DNA of 64,000 nucleotides, taken from positions 434,001 through 498,000 of the forward strand of contig JAENZD010000001.1 in NCBI GenBank assembly GCA_016841445.1. Direction: 5' to 3'. This stretch comes from Anaerolineaceae bacterium. Lineage in GTDB: Bacteria > Chloroflexota > Anaerolineae > Anaerolineales > Anaerolineaceae. Positions within the stretch are counted from its first letter, which is position 1; every line of letters begins with the position of its first letter. The notes under the pieces were generated by a model that saw only the letters and a list, made by a program, of their open reading frames with translations, ran no database searches and was not told the origin of the DNA. A program made the position numbers and the translations under genes. Below, piece by piece: positions 9,243 through 16,916 of the stretch.

Positions 9243-11757
9243 TGCTGATCAATGCCTTAATCAATGCTAAAGTTTCAAGTTTACCGCCGGACGCTTCCTC
9301 GCCAATGGGTCCGACACAGGAGGGACAGCCATCCTCGCATTCACAGTAAGCTACCATATCATACGATTGGCGGAGCAGGTCAGCGTGAATTTCGTATAGA
9401 TTATCTGAAAGCCCCAATCCTCCAGGGATATTATCATAAACAACGACCGTTGGTTGTCCATCCCCTAGGGTTGCGTTGGGATCGTAGTGTACGCCGATAT
9501 CTTCACCATCGCACATTAGCATCAGGGGTGCCAGGCTATGGAGAACGTAGCTGAATCCGGCCATACCGCTTCGGATACGCACGCTGGTTTCTGCCTGTCG
9601 ATGGCAGGTCGGGCACAGCATGATCAAATTCTGGAGCTGGTTAGCCGTTTCAAGAGAAGTGAAGCTTCGGAAGGGTTGGATGTGGTGCACATGCAAGGGA
9701 CGTAGTGAACCGGATGTCCCACAAACCTGGCAGCGATCCCCATCGCGGGTTATGACACGTGCCCGGATCTTATCCCATTCCGGGCCGTAATCGTTCTGAT
9801 CAGAATGCCACATCATTTGGTCTTTGAGCTGATTTACTGTCTTATCATTCAGCGAAATCCAGTACCCGATTGTGTTCAGGTGGGTAGGCGGCAGGTTGAC
9901 TTCGCCACCGCCCAGGAATTCATGAGTGAACCAGCGGATCTTTCGGTAACCGACAACTTTCGTCGTAACGATAATTTCACCCAAGGATTTCGTTGCGCCT
10001 TCCACCGGGGCTTGTTTTTGAAGCAATTTTTGTTCGACCTGGGTTTCCTCCCTGGCCTGGGTATAGTAATCAATCGCTGTCTCACGAAGATAGGCTGCCC
10101 CGGCTTCCAGATCGAGAGAATCCACCAGGTAGGAGGTTCCCTCATGCAGGTAAACGGCCTCTGGGTGAACCATCCAGTAAGCACTGGCCATGTCGACCTG
10201 TCCGATCGTTTCCTGGCGGTAGGAACCCTTGACGATCAGCGTGACCTGGTCTGGCGTGGCATTCCGCAATGAAATTTCTGCTGCGGGATACTGGTCAGCC
10301 ATCCAAAAGAACCGCTCGCCCTGCTGGTGTAATTGACCGCTTTGAGACAATAATTCGAGGAACGCACGTAATCTTTCTACACTGATCGCACCGAAGCCCT
10401 CGTTGGGTTGAAAAGGCAGTTCGAAAGCCGCACAGCGGATATGTTGAAGAAGGATCAGCAGGTTATTGGGGGCAATCAATGCGCGTTCAGGGGAGCGGTC
10501 GAAAAAATATTCCGGGTGACGTGCCAGGTATTGGTCCATAGCGTTGGCTGAAGTGACAAGGATGGATAATGAGGGTGCTAATTTTCTCCCCGCGCGTCCG
10601 GCTTGCTGGCGGGTGCCGGCGATGCTTCCCGGGTAACCGATCAGCACAGATGCATCCATTCCGCCAATATCGATCCCGAGTTCAAGGGCAGAGGTCGCGA
10701 CAACACCCTGGACTTCACCGCGACGCAGGCCTTCTTCGATCGCACGGCGCTCCTTTGATAGATAACCGCTCCGGTAACCCCTGATCCGGTTGGGGTTATC
10801 CCCGGAGCTGCGCTGGCGGATGTACGTCAGGATCAGCTCGATGCTCCGCCTTGTGCGGCCAAACACGATTGTTTGAATTTTTTCTTCGATCAGTTCGCTG
10901 GCTAATAATGAACCTTCCAGCAGTGAACTTTGCCGGATACCCAGTTTTTTATCGATGAGCGGGGGATTATAGATCAGGAAATGTCGTTCACCATGGGGTG
11001 AACCATCCTGGTCAATGACTTTGACTGGTTTTTCGATCAGCCCTTCTGCCAGTTCCTTCGGGTTGGCAATCGTGGCAGAGGTCAGGATGAACTGGGGCTG
11101 GCTGCCGTAAAAACGGCTGATGCGTTTCAATCGCCGGAGGACGTTGGCCACATGAGATCCAAATATCCCCCGGTAGGCATGCATTTCGTCAATCACGATA
11201 AATCGCAGGGCGGTGAAAAAATCTTTCCAGACCGTGTGGTGGGGCAGGATGCCGGTATGGAGCATGTCCGGGTTGGTTAGAATGAGGGTTGAGTCCCGCC
11301 GGATGGCAGATCTGAGATGCTGGGGCGTATCGCCATCGTAGATATTCGCTTTGATTCTCTCCTGTTGATCAGACAGTTGTAGCAGCCTCCAAAGATTGGA
11401 TTGTTGATCCTGAGATAGGGCTTTGGTTGGGAAAAGGTACAACGCCCGTCCCTCAGGTTGTTTGATCAGGCTGTCAATTACCGGCAGGTTATAGCAGAGC
11501 GTTTTGCCGCTGGCTGTGCCGGATACGATGGCGATATTATGACCTTCATGAACAGCTTGATATGCCTGGTATTGATGGACGAACAGGGAATGGATTCCAT
11601 CCGACTTTAACGCGTTAACCAACGTTGGCTTGATCTGGCTTGGAAAATCGATCAGCTCTGGTGCTTTCTGGGATAATACACGCCATTCAACGATGTTTTC
11701 CGCTATACTGGGCTGACTTCGCCACCGGTTCAGGATTGTTTTGATCTTATTGGTCAT
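9235..11757 (-). CDS. mrfA: MrfA/YprA-like DEAD/H helicase with inserted HNH motif and DUF1998 domain
   Basis: 840 residues, about 90 longer than I recall for Bacillus MrfA. The helicase core has GTASGKT (80-86), DEMH (190-193), a C-terminal domain with TSALELGIDIGG and the motif VI stretch QQAGRAGR. The C-terminal DUF1998 region ends in the four-cysteine zinc site CECEDGCPSC (about 805-814). Between them, near 660-725, lies a complete HNH nuclease motif: CQVC, HVHH, an Asn and LCPTCHR. The helicase family moves 3' to 5' and works with MrfB in repair of mitomycin-type damage. The HNH part may be a true nuclease or a zinc-bound DNA clamp; it is not part of the MrfA I know. Confidence 0.9.
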   Translation of the reverse strand: MTNKIKTILNRWRSQPSIAENIVEWRVLSQKAPELIDFPSQIKPTLVNALKSDGIHSLFVHQYQAYQAVHEGHNIAIVSGTASGKTLCYNLPVIDSLIKQPEGRALYLFPTKALSQDQQSNLWRLLQLSDQQERIKANIYDGDTPQHLRSAIRRDSTLILTNPDMLHTGILPHHTVWKDFFTALRFIVIDEMHAYRGIFGSHVANVLRRLKRISRFYGSQPQFILTSATIANPKELAEGLIEKPVKVIDQDGSPHGERHFLIYNPPLIDKKLGIRQSSLLEGSLLASELIEEKIQTIVFGRTRRSIELILTYIRQRSSGDNPNRIRGYRSGYLSKERRAIEEGLRRGEVQGVVATSALELGIDIGGMDASVLIGYPGSIAGTRQQAGRAGRKLAPSLSILVTSANAMDQYLARHPEYFFDRSPERALIAPNNLLILLQHIRCAAFELPFQPNEGFGAISVERLRAFLELLSQSGQLHQQGERFFWMADQYPAAEISLRNATPDQVTLIVKGSYRQETIGQVDMASAYWMVHPEAVYLHEGTSYLVDSLDLEAGAAYLRETAIDYYTQAREETQVEQKLLQKQAPVEGATKSLGEIIVTTKVVGYRKIRWFTHEFLGGGEVNLPPTHLNTIGYWISLNDKTVNQLKDQMMWHSDQNDYGPEWDKIRARVITRDGDRCQVCGTSGSLRPLHVHHIQPFRSFTSLETANQLQNLIMLCPTCHRQAETSVRIRSGMAGFSYVLHSLAPLMLMCDGEDIGVHYDPNATLGDGQPTVVVYDNIPGGLGLSDNLYEIHADLLRQSYDMVAYCECEDGCPSCVGPIGEEASGGKLETLALIKALISND

Positions 11758-11857
11758 TGGATTCTTCGAATATTTGTTTTATTTATTTTAATCGGATTTA
11801 GTGTGAGTTGCAATATGTTCTGGATGAATAACATCAATTCTCAGGAAATTTAAATAG

Positions 11858-11887
11858 TTCACATCTATTAGTAAACCGCGTTATACT
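11858..11887 (+). promoter_or_regulatory. Probable promoter of the MFS gene
   Basis: TTCACA (11858-11863) and TATACT (11882-11887) are 18 bp apart and lie about 43 bp upstream of the MFS start, in the gap between divergent genes. Pattern match only. Confidence 0.4.
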
Positions 11888-11929
11888 TTAAATTTGAAGT
11901 TCGGCTTCCACATGGGAGAACTGCGTTAA

Positions 11930-13243
11930 ATGAAAAAAGTTTCAAAACGTTGGGTATTTTTGGTCCTATTTTCCTTTTTCCTATTCATCCAAGAATTCAA
12001 CCGGCTATTCCTGTCCCAAATGACGCCCGAGTTGACAGGGTTGTTCCACAGCAGCGGAATAGGTTTCCTGGGTAGAATCCCCTGGACTGCTGTTGTCGCA
12101 GCGGTTGCCTTCCTGCTTTGGGGCTATTTGTTTGACTCTTATCAACGGCGAAAATTATTCACAATTGTTGGCTTCCTCTGGTGGATGACATCATGGTTAA
12201 CAGGGATTGCCCCGACTTTCAGTACCTTCGAACTTTCAATAACAGCTGCAGCCATTCCACAGTCCAGCTCCCCCGGGATATTTTCGCTGGTCGGGGACTT
12301 TTTTAAGCCGAATGACCGGGGCAAAATATTGGGATTATTATTGATCAGCCAGCCACTTGCTTTGTTCTTTAGCACCTTACTGATGCCTGGTCTGCTGAAT
12401 TTAATTAACTGGCGGTTTCTCACATTATTCCTGGGCGGGTTTGGTATCATCTTTGGTTTGGTTGCGTACCGATTTTTTCATTCGCCCTTAAGAGGAGATA
12501 AAGAACCCGCGTTGATGGATATACCACGAATAGGTCGATACCTGTTTGATTGGAGTTCTGCAAAAGTTCATTTGAAACAAACCAGCATGATCGTTATATA
12601 TCTGCTTGGATTTTTCAGCATTATTCCATGGATTTCTATGACATCCTGGGCTGTGGAATTTCTTACCACCTCTGCAAATAATCCCGATCTCGCCATTAAT
12701 TTTCAAGATTATATCCTGCCCGGTTTGACCAGCTTAACGTTAAGTTTCCCGCTGGCTGGGTTTTTGGGGGATTTTGTATTTCAAAAAATGAAATCCGGTC
12801 GAATCCTGGTAAGCATGGCAAGTACAGCCATTTCGATCATCTCTTTGATCTTGATATTCATTGCCAGAAATACATCCGGGCTGCTGCTGCTGATATCCTT
12901 GGTAGGATTAGGGCTATCATTTTCATTTTTATGGCCGAACATCATCGCTTCGATCATGGATATCACCCTGCCCGAATTAAGGGGGTCTGCCAGTGGTGTC
13001 TATTTGTTTTTTCAAACCATTGGTGCAGTGCTCAGCCCGATTTTTGTTTCTTTGCTCAAGGACCGGATCGGTCTGATTGGATCGATAACCTGGGTTTCTG
13101 TTACCGCCTGGATAGCGTGCTTGATTTTATTGATCATTCTATACCGGCGAATCCCGGATGATATTGAACAGCTTCGGAAGCACATGGCTTACCGCAGCTA
13201 CCTCGAAATGCAGTTAAAGAACGCTTCTGTTCGGGAACGCTGA
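11930..13243 (+). CDS. Major facilitator superfamily transporter
   Basis: A 437-residue integral membrane protein with about twelve hydrophobic segments. The loop between helices 2 and 3 reads WGYLFDSYQRRK, a variant of the MFS G-x-x-x-D-R-x-G-R-R signature. Later segments include PLAGFLGDFVF and SGVYLFFQTIGAVLSPIF. The first helix is preceded by MKKVSKRW, a short positive N-terminus. GGGAGA 14 bp before the ATG serves as ribosome site. The substrate cannot be read from the sequence, and the neighbours (mrfA on the other strand, an SDR downstream) do not help. Confidence 0.88.
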   Translation: MKKVSKRWVFLVLFSFFLFIQEFNRLFLSQMTPELTGLFHSSGIGFLGRIPWTAVVAAVAFLLWGYLFDSYQRRKLFTIVGFLWWMTSWLTGIAPTFSTFELSITAAAIPQSSSPGIFSLVGDFFKPNDRGKILGLLLISQPLALFFSTLLMPGLLNLINWRFLTLFLGGFGIIFGLVAYRFFHSPLRGDKEPALMDIPRIGRYLFDWSSAKVHLKQTSMIVIYLLGFFSIIPWISMTSWAVEFLTTSANNPDLAINFQDYILPGLTSLTLSFPLAGFLGDFVFQKMKSGRILVSMASTAISIISLILIFIARNTSGLLLLISLVGLGLSFSFLWPNIIASIMDITLPELRGSASGVYLFFQTIGAVLSPIFVSLLKDRIGLIGSITWVSVTAWIACLILLIILYRRIPDDIEQLRKHMAYRSYLEMQLKNASVRER

Positions 13244-13292
13244 GGAATAATTATTGATACTTCAGCCTAAGATGGATGGAAAATGAGGGGTT

Positions 13293-14111
13293 CTATTTCT
13301 TTTTCTTCTGGGCAATCCGAACTAGGATATCGATGATGGTGTATGTGATGTTGCCCAGGATGTTGACCAGGCGGTAGAAAAATTGACCATCAAAACCGGG
13401 GATGATCACATACTTCTCTTTTCTGACTTTTCGAAGGATGTCATGGGCTACTAGTTCTGCAGATTGGGGTTTTGTGGCACCCGCGATGAACTTTGTTTCA
13501 GGGGGTTTCAGGGGTTCCTCAAATGCCAGTTGCGGCGTAAGGGTATCAGGGGGGAAAACAACTGAAACCTGGATACCTAGGGGTTTCATTTCAGAACGCA
13601 AGACATCACTGAACCCACGTACAGCATATTTTGAAGCACTGTAACCGGTATAGCCAAATACACCGGCAAACCCAGCCTGAGAGGAGATATTCACCATCGT
13701 CCCACGACCTTGTTGGATCATTTTTGGAATGATGATCTTACACACATGCAGGGTGCCGTAATAGTTGATATCCATCAGCCAGTGGAAGATTTCGACATCT
13801 AAATCCTGGAAATAACCCGGGTAGGTCACGCCGGCAGAATTGACAACAAGATCAGGTGTTCCAGAGCGTTCCATCCATTCTTCAAGGATGACATTCAAAG
13901 CATCATAATTTCTGATATCACAGGATAGGGTTTCTACGGTCTGGCTTTCATTTGCAGCCAGGGCTTGAATTTCAGTTTTTGCCTGGCTAAGTTTTTCCAC
14001 ATCTGTGGCGAGCAAACAAAGGTTTGTGCCCTCTTGATATAATTGTTTGGCCAATGCCAGGCCAATGCCGCTTGAGCCGCCGGTAATGAGTGCTAATTTG
14101 GTTTTATTCAT
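13293..14111 (-). CDS. SDR-family reductase resembling 3-ketodihydrosphingosine reductase
   Basis: 272 residues from the ATG at 14109-14111, which stands 2 bp after the FmdB-type gene stop. It is a classical SDR: TGGSSGIGLALAK dinucleotide loop, NSAGVTY, active-site Ser in VNISSQAG and YSASK. The stretch VVFPPDTLTPQ followed by KPPETKFI is the signature of 3-ketodihydrosphingosine reductases (KDSR), which reduce 3-ketosphinganine with NADPH. The C-terminus (FFYRLVNILGNITYTIIDILV) is hydrophobic, as in membrane-bound KDSR. Bacterial members of this group also act on other long-chain ketones, so lipid substrate is likely but its identity is open. No serine palmitoyltransferase is in the window. 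Confidence 0.85.
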   Translation of the reverse strand: MNKTKLALITGGSSGIGLALAKQLYQEGTNLCLLATDVEKLSQAKTEIQALAANESQTVETLSCDIRNYDALNVILEEWMERSGTPDLVVNSAGVTYPGYFQDLDVEIFHWLMDINYYGTLHVCKIIIPKMIQQGRGTMVNISSQAGFAGVFGYTGYSASKYAVRGFSDVLRSEMKPLGIQVSVVFPPDTLTPQLAFEEPLKPPETKFIAGATKPQSAELVAHDILRKVRKEKYVIIPGFDGQFFYRLVNILGNITYTIIDILVRIAQKKKK

Positions 14112-14113
14112 GA

Positions 14114-14338
14114 TTAATGAGATCCACAAGTGCTGCAGCTTCCGCCCGCGCAGCCGCTGCATGAATGGCTGTTTGTCAGTGTGCGCCCCCCGCTGGAAGC
14201 ATTGAATAATGAAATTTTCCGCTGGATATGCTCACCCTGACATTGTATGCACTTTGCGCCAGCATCAGCATCTTTAATGCGCCTGATCAATTCAAATTCT
14301 GTTTGGCAATCAAGGCAGGTGTACTCGTAAATGGGCAT
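14114..14338 (-). CDS. FmdB-family zinc ribbon protein
   Basis: 74 residues from the ATG at 14336-14338, giving the standard FmdB start MPIYEYTCLDCQTEFEL. The two knuckles are CLDC and CIQC. The tail is unusually rich in Cys, Gly and Ser (CSGCAGGSCSTCG) and may bind a second metal. FmdB-type proteins are small predicted regulators of unproven function. The gene is directly upstream of the KDSR-like SDR and probably shares its transcript. Confidence 0.9.
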   Translation of the reverse strand: MPIYEYTCLDCQTEFELIRRIKDADAGAKCIQCQGEHIQRKISLFNASSGGRTLTNSHSCSGCAGGSCSTCGSH

Positions 14339-14414
14339 AATATTTCCAGGCGTTTGATAAAATAACGACAACGGGTCAATTCTATCGTAATGTGAGGGAA
14401 AGGTCAATTAAAAC

Positions 14415-14894
14415 ATGGTTTATATTAAGCAAGAACCTGTCCAAAAGAAAGTTTATGCATACGTTCTCAGGTCAAATGAAGGGAAATTGTCTCTTTTGGT
14501 TTTTGAGCATGTTGATTTCCCGTAAGCCGGGATCCAGGTGCCTGGTGGAACAGTGGAACCTGGGGAGTCCATACCCAATGCAGCAATAAGGGAATTTCAG
14601 GAAGAAACAGGCCTTCAAAAGGTTGAATGGTTCGAAAAATTGGGCGTAACAACCCATGATTTGAGCCGATACGCCTTGCAAGGGCTTCAAGAACGCCATT
14701 ATTTTCTTTTCATGTTAAAAGAGTCAACACCGGTTTCTTGGATTGGTTATGAATACGACCCGTCTGATGGCAGTCCTGTACCGATCGCTTTAAAATTCTA
14801 TTGGGTGTTTTTGGACGATTTACTGCCGTTGGCAGGCGAGCTGGACGAAATGCTGCCGGATTTGATCGCACGAATCAAAAAAGAAGCTGGGTGA
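14415..14894 (+). pseudogene. Nudix hydrolase split by an in-frame TAA
   Basis: The frame from ATG 14415 to TGA 14894 is 160 codons and reads as one Nudix protein except for TAA at 14523-14525 (codon 37). Before the stop it reads KVYAYVLRS and LSLLVFEHVDFP; after it AGIQVPGGTVEPGE and the Nudix box EFQEETGL. Relatives usually read FPEAGIQVPGG here, so one G-to-T change (GAA to TAA) explains the lesion. A GTG at 14538 could restart translation but would remove the first strands of the fold. The cause may be a recent nonsense mutation or a base-call error. The family hydrolyses nucleoside diphosphate-linked compounds; the substrate here is unknown. Confidence 0.85.
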
Positions 14895-14925
14895 TTGCCA
14901 GCTTCTTAATGTTTTTGCAGTTTCC

Positions 14926-15945
14926 TTATTCGTATCTTCTCCGGATGGCCGGGATCAGATATTTGTTGAAAGCGCGCTCGCAGTTATAATCTGGCTGCCA
15001 ATCCCAATCCTGGCGGGCAGCGGAATCATCGACGCATTCCGGCCAGCTGTCAACAATTTTCTGACGGTTATCATCCACCGCAAAATGGATATTGGCCTGT
15101 GGAAACGCCTTGAGGACGATATCGAAAATTTCCTGGGCGGATAAGCTGAAGCTGGTGACGTTATAAACATATTGTGATAAGCGATTCTTGGGGACAGCTT
15201 CCAGGAAAATTAGCGCTTTGACGGCATCAGCCATGACCATGAAGGGGAGGGTTGTGTCAGGACGGACAAAACAGTTGTATTCTTCGCCCTTTGCAGCGGC
15301 ATGCAGCATCTCTGGGCCGTAATCGCTTGTTCCACCCGTGGGCACGGTTTCAGCGCTGATTAACCCGGGAAAACGAATGGCTCTGAAATCGAGCGTCTGT
15401 GATCCGCCGCCGTCAGCAGCAAGTTGACGATAGTGGGAATTGTAATAGCGGCCAAGATGCTCACAGTAGAGTTTGTTACAGCCGTACATGGTCGTTGGAT
15501 AGTTCCAATCTTCCTCTTTGGCTGAACCAGCCTCTGATTTATCTTTTAAGGTTGGGATTCCGTAGGCAGCGATGGAACTGGGATAGATGAATTTCACCGA
15601 TTGACCCTGCCATTGCGACTGTTCAACAGCCAGCCTTAACAAATTCAATGTGCCTTCGACGTTGATCCGGTGGGCTGTTTCCGGGTTGTATTCCGCTTTC
15701 GTGGATAAAATCGAGGCGAGGTGGTAGATCGTGGCGATCTCATGCTCGACGACCAGCCTGCCTAAAAGCATCTGATCTAGGATATCGCCAACAATATAGG
15801 TGCTGCATAAAGGACGCAAGCATTTATCGAGAGGGGTGACATCCAGGGCAACAATATTGGCATCTGTGTTTTCAGCCAGGTGTTGAATGAGACCATGCCC
15901 AATTTCACCGTTTGCTCCGGTGATCAGCACGACCTTTTGGCGCAT
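14926..15945 (-). CDS. NAD-dependent epimerase-type L-threonine 3-dehydrogenase
   Basis: A 339-residue extended SDR. The NAD loop is TGANGEIGHGL, the catalytic pair is in MYGCNK, and the region RFPGLISAETVPTGGTSDYG followed by CFVRPDTTLPFM and later IVDSWPECVDDSAARQDW matches the short-chain (human TDH-like) threonine dehydrogenases rather than sugar epimerases. These oxidise L-threonine to 2-amino-3-ketobutyrate, which a CoA ligase splits to glycine and acetyl-CoA. That ligase (kbl) is not in the window. The gene stands alone, convergent with the Nudix gene. Confidence 0.82.
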   Translation of the reverse strand: MRQKVVLITGANGEIGHGLIQHLAENTDANIVALDVTPLDKCLRPLCSTYIVGDILDQMLLGRLVVEHEIATIYHLASILSTKAEYNPETAHRINVEGTLNLLRLAVEQSQWQGQSVKFIYPSSIAAYGIPTLKDKSEAGSAKEEDWNYPTTMYGCNKLYCEHLGRYYNSHYRQLAADGGGSQTLDFRAIRFPGLISAETVPTGGTSDYGPEMLHAAAKGEEYNCFVRPDTTLPFMVMADAVKALIFLEAVPKNRLSQYVYNVTSFSLSAQEIFDIVLKAFPQANIHFAVDDNRQKIVDSWPECVDDSAARQDWDWQPDYNCERAFNKYLIPAIRRRYE

Positions 15946-16055
15946 ATGTTCCTCCTATGGTGATGGTGAGATTTATTTTCTGCAATCGACATTATTGTAT
16001 CGCAATTTAATGTTAATATTGTTTTGGATCATTAATGTATTTTGACAGGGTTTGC

Positions 16056-16766
16056 TTAGTTTTCATCCAGTGTCATCGATACGCTCATCCGGCGGATCTG
16101 GTCGTTGGATTGTGCTTTTAACAGCAGAACGATCACGCTCATATCATCCTTAGGCCGGCCATCATCCAGCCGAATGGACTGGTTGAGCAGGAAATCTGCG
16201 ATCTCCTGTGCGCTCGGTTCTTGTTCTTCAATCAGCGCCTGGATGGTTGTACAGAAATCGAGACCCTCCTGATTTTTACGTCCGGCATTGAAAACGCCAT
16301 CTGAAAAAACGATGACTTTCATACCTGCCCGGATCTGCAGCTCGACGATCGAAGGTGAAATATCGACCCGCCCACCGATGGGTTCGCTGTCGCTGGAAAG
16401 GCAATCGACGCTATCCTCATTGACCAGGAAAACCGGAACCGGGCTGTTGCGTGAGATCAGGATCGTATTTGTTTGTAAATCAACGGTCAGGACGTTCAGG
16501 TTTGCCTGAACACTGCCGTTATGTTCCAGGAAGATGTTATTTGAAGCTGCCCGTATGGCAGCGCTGTCGCGAACACCGTCGGTGATATGATCAATCACCC
16601 GGTGACTGACCATGGTAGAAATGGTTTTGGTATCATGACCGCCAATCTGACCATCCGCAAGGACAGCGGAAAGTCCCCCGTTTGGGCGCTCTATGGTCTC
16701 AACAGTATCCCCGCTGTTTCCAGAGCCATATTTATCAATTTTTGCGACGGCAATCTTAATTTCCAT
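16056..16766 (-). CDS. PP2C/SpoIIE-type serine/threonine phosphatase
   Basis: 236 residues covering a single SpoIIE/PP2C catalytic domain. Visible motifs are AVLADGQIGG (metal-binding Asp-Gly), VIVFSDGVFNAG and PKDDMSVIVLLL. There is no membrane segment or sensor domain, so this is a free-standing cytosolic phosphatase. Such proteins dephosphorylate anti-sigma factor antagonists or oppose Ser/Thr kinases. The only kinase-like genes seen, at 1233-5060, are 11 kb away, so a functional link is only a possibility. Confidence 0.87.
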   Translation of the reverse strand: MEIKIAVAKIDKYGSGNSGDTVETIERPNGGLSAVLADGQIGGHDTKTISTMVSHRVIDHITDGVRDSAAIRAASNNIFLEHNGSVQANLNVLTVDLQTNTILISRNSPVPVFLVNEDSVDCLSSDSEPIGGRVDISPSIVELQIRAGMKVIVFSDGVFNAGRKNQEGLDFCTTIQALIEEQEPSAQEIADFLLNQSIRLDDGRPKDDMSVIVLLLKAQSNDQIRRMSVSMTLDEN

Positions 16767-16833
16767 GTATCTATTTTACATCAAATGTTTGACTTTGCGA
16801 TGGCTGTTGCTTTGAATTAATCGATACGAGTAA

Positions 16834-16861
16834 TGAACAGATCATGAAATTGACTTATAAT
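16834..16861 (+). promoter_or_regulatory. Possible promoter of the lipoprotein nuclease gene
   Basis: TATAAT at 16856-16861 with TGAACA at 16834-16839 (spacing 16) in the gap between the divergent phosphatase and nuclease genes. The -10 is perfect and the -35 is weak. Confidence 0.4.
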
Positions 16862-16916
16862 ATGCTGGTTGGGAATGGTTCTTGTTAAAAGTCACCAATT
16901 ATTGAAGGGATAATTA

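Noticed and set aside
9235-11757. Homing endonuclease or intein inside the helicase
   Set aside because: The HNH part is short, in frame, lacks intein splice motifs and does not interrupt a conserved helicase motif.
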